A DNA stretch of 6,987 nucleotides from Clostridiales bacterium (lineage in GTDB: Bacteria; Bacillota; Clostridia; Oscillospirales; CAG-272). The notes under the pieces are model-generated. The model saw only the letters and a program-made list of their open reading frames with translations. It did no database searches and was not told the DNA's origin. Position numbers and translations under genes: made by a program. Shown one piece after another: positions 6,138 to 6,987 of the stretch. Each line of letters opens with the position of its first letter. Position 1 is the stretch's first letter. The stretch spans positions 1-6,987 of the forward strand of contig SFNW01000097.1 in NCBI GenBank assembly GCA_004554105.1, written 5' to 3'.

Positions 6138-6987
6138 TTAAAAAAGTTCATCATACATTTGCAGATATTGCTTTGCCGACGCTCCCCAGGAGAAATCGGT
6201 GTTCATGATTTTTGTCACGAGTTTTTTGCGCCGCGGCAGGTCGCGCCAGAGCGAAATCGCCGCATTTGTGCGTTCGAGCAGTTCGTCGGCGCTGTAGTTG
6301 GCAAAGGTGAAGCCGTTGCCGTGAATCTCGCCGTCTTCCTCGTAGTAGCCCTTGATGGAGTCGTAGAGACCGCCGGTTTCGCGGACGACCGGAATTGCTC
6401 CATAACGCGAGGCAATCATCTGCGAAAGCCCGCAGGGCTCGCTCTTCGAGGGCATGAGGAAGATGTCGCAGGCGGCGTAGATGCGCCGCGACAGGTCGCG
6501 GTTGTAGAGAATCATGCTGCGTACCTTGTCGCGGTGGCGGTTTTCAAGGTCGCGCATATAACTTTCGTAGCCCGCGTCGCCCATACCGAGCACGATGAGC
6601 TGCACGTCCTCGCAGAGCAGGCGATCCGCCATGGCGGTGAAGAGGTCAAGCCCCTTGTGCGCGACGAGACGCGAAATCAGCGCGACGAGCGGCACATCCT
6701 CGCGGACGGGGAGCGCAAGTTCGGCTTGCAGTGTTTTTTTGTTTTCAAGTTTTTTCGCAGGGGCTTTTGCCGAATAATGTGCAATCAGAACCGGGTCGGT
6801 CGCCGGATTGTACATCTCGTAGTCGATGCCGTTCAGAATGCCGCGCAGTTTGTTCTGCTCTTTAATCAGTTCATGGTGCAGTCCGTGCGAGAAATAGGGG
6901 GATTTGATTTCCGAGGCGTAGGTCGGGCTGACCGTCGAGACGAGGTCGCAGCACTCGATTGCCGCTTTCATCAGGTTGATACAGCCG
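6138..6987 (-). CDS. glgA: Glycogen synthase (ADP-glucose type), C-terminal part, cut by the right window edge
   Basis: The last 282 codons of a GT5 glycogen synthase, which adds glucose from ADP-glucose to the non-reducing end of alpha-1,4-glucan. The frame stays open to the window edge, so the Met codon at 6971 is internal: the residues before it (GCINL) and after it (VSTVSPTYASEIKSP) continue the family alignment. With the usual length of about 480 residues, some 200 are missing, including the N-terminal KTGGL substrate-binding motif. Visible, in fragment numbering: GILNGIDYEMYNP (49-61), SRLVAHKGLDL (105-115), LMPSKSEPCGLSQM (177-190) with the catalytic-loop Glu183, and TGGLYDSI (204-211). 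The TAA at 6138-6140 is followed by glgP after 20 bases, so the two are surely cotranscribed. Other glycogen genes (glgC, glgD, glgB) may lie upstream, but this is not visible. Confidence 0.95.
   Translation of the reverse strand, partial: GCINLMKAAIECCDLVSTVSPTYASEIKSPYFSHGLHHELIKEQNKLRGILNGIDYEMYNPATDPVLIAHYSAKAPAKKLENKKTLQAELALPVREDVPLVALISRLVAHKGLDLFTAMADRLLCEDVQLIVLGMGDAGYESYMRDLENRHRDKVRSMILYNRDLSRRIYAACDIFLMPSKSEPCGLSQMIASRYGAIPVVRETGGLYDSIKGYYEEDGEIHGNGFTFANYSADELLERTNAAISLWRDLPRRKKLVTKIMNTDFSWGASAKQYLQMYDELF

Noticed and set aside
5155..6141. Plus-strand open frame (328 codons) opposite the N-terminal half of glgP
   Set aside because: Low-complexity Val/Glu/Leu-rich shadow with no recognisable domain.
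6138..6971. Treating the Met at 6971 as the start of a short glycosyltransferase
   Set aside because: The frame is open to the window edge and the residues before the Met fit glycogen synthase, so the gene is simply cut by the window.
1..6987. CRISPR array, tRNA, rRNA, riboswitch or toxin-antitoxin pair
   Set aside because: No regularly spaced repeats, no cloverleaf or rRNA-like sequence, and no unassigned gap over about 60 bases in which to place such an element.

Overview
The window reads as chromosomal DNA from a GC-rich member of the Bacillota, most likely class Clostridia (gut-type, Oscillospirales-like). This rests on the style of the protein sequences (clostridial-type GlgA and GlgP, Gram-positive-type PncB), purine-rich Shine-Dalgarno sequences and tight gene packing. 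The taxonomic call is inference; no rRNA or other phylogenetic marker is present.

Layout. Almost the whole window is one minus-strand gene run, read from right to left: the C-terminal part of glycogen synthase (glgA, cut by the right edge), glycogen phosphorylase (glgP), an intracellular GH13 alpha-glucan hydrolase of the neopullulanase/cyclomaltodextrinase type, and nicotinate phosphoribosyltransferase (pncB). Gaps are 20, 62 and 5 bases, and no promoter or terminator is visible between the genes, so they probably form one transcript that starts outside the window. A strong hairpin with a U-run closes the run just past pncB. A second hairpin without a U-run sits between glgP and the GH13 gene. 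On the plus strand, converging on the operon, the left edge holds the last 74 codons of an IS200-like/RAYT-type transposase. The first 240 bases are visibly more AT-rich (about 43% GC by hand count) than the operon.

How the genes work together. GlgA builds alpha-1,4-glucan from ADP-glucose, and GlgP removes glucose-1-phosphate from the chain ends until it nears branch points. The cytoplasmic GH13 enzyme can plausibly cut the short or branched dextrins that GlgP leaves. PncB makes nicotinate mononucleotide for NAD synthesis; its place as last gene of a glycogen operon is the least expected part of the arrangement.

I found no convincing unknown system. The points most worth checking are the glgA-glgP-GH13-pncB linkage, the truncated transposase with a hairpin 4 bases past its stop, the intercistronic hairpin, and a Cys at a normally Asn position beside the cofactor lysine of GlgP.
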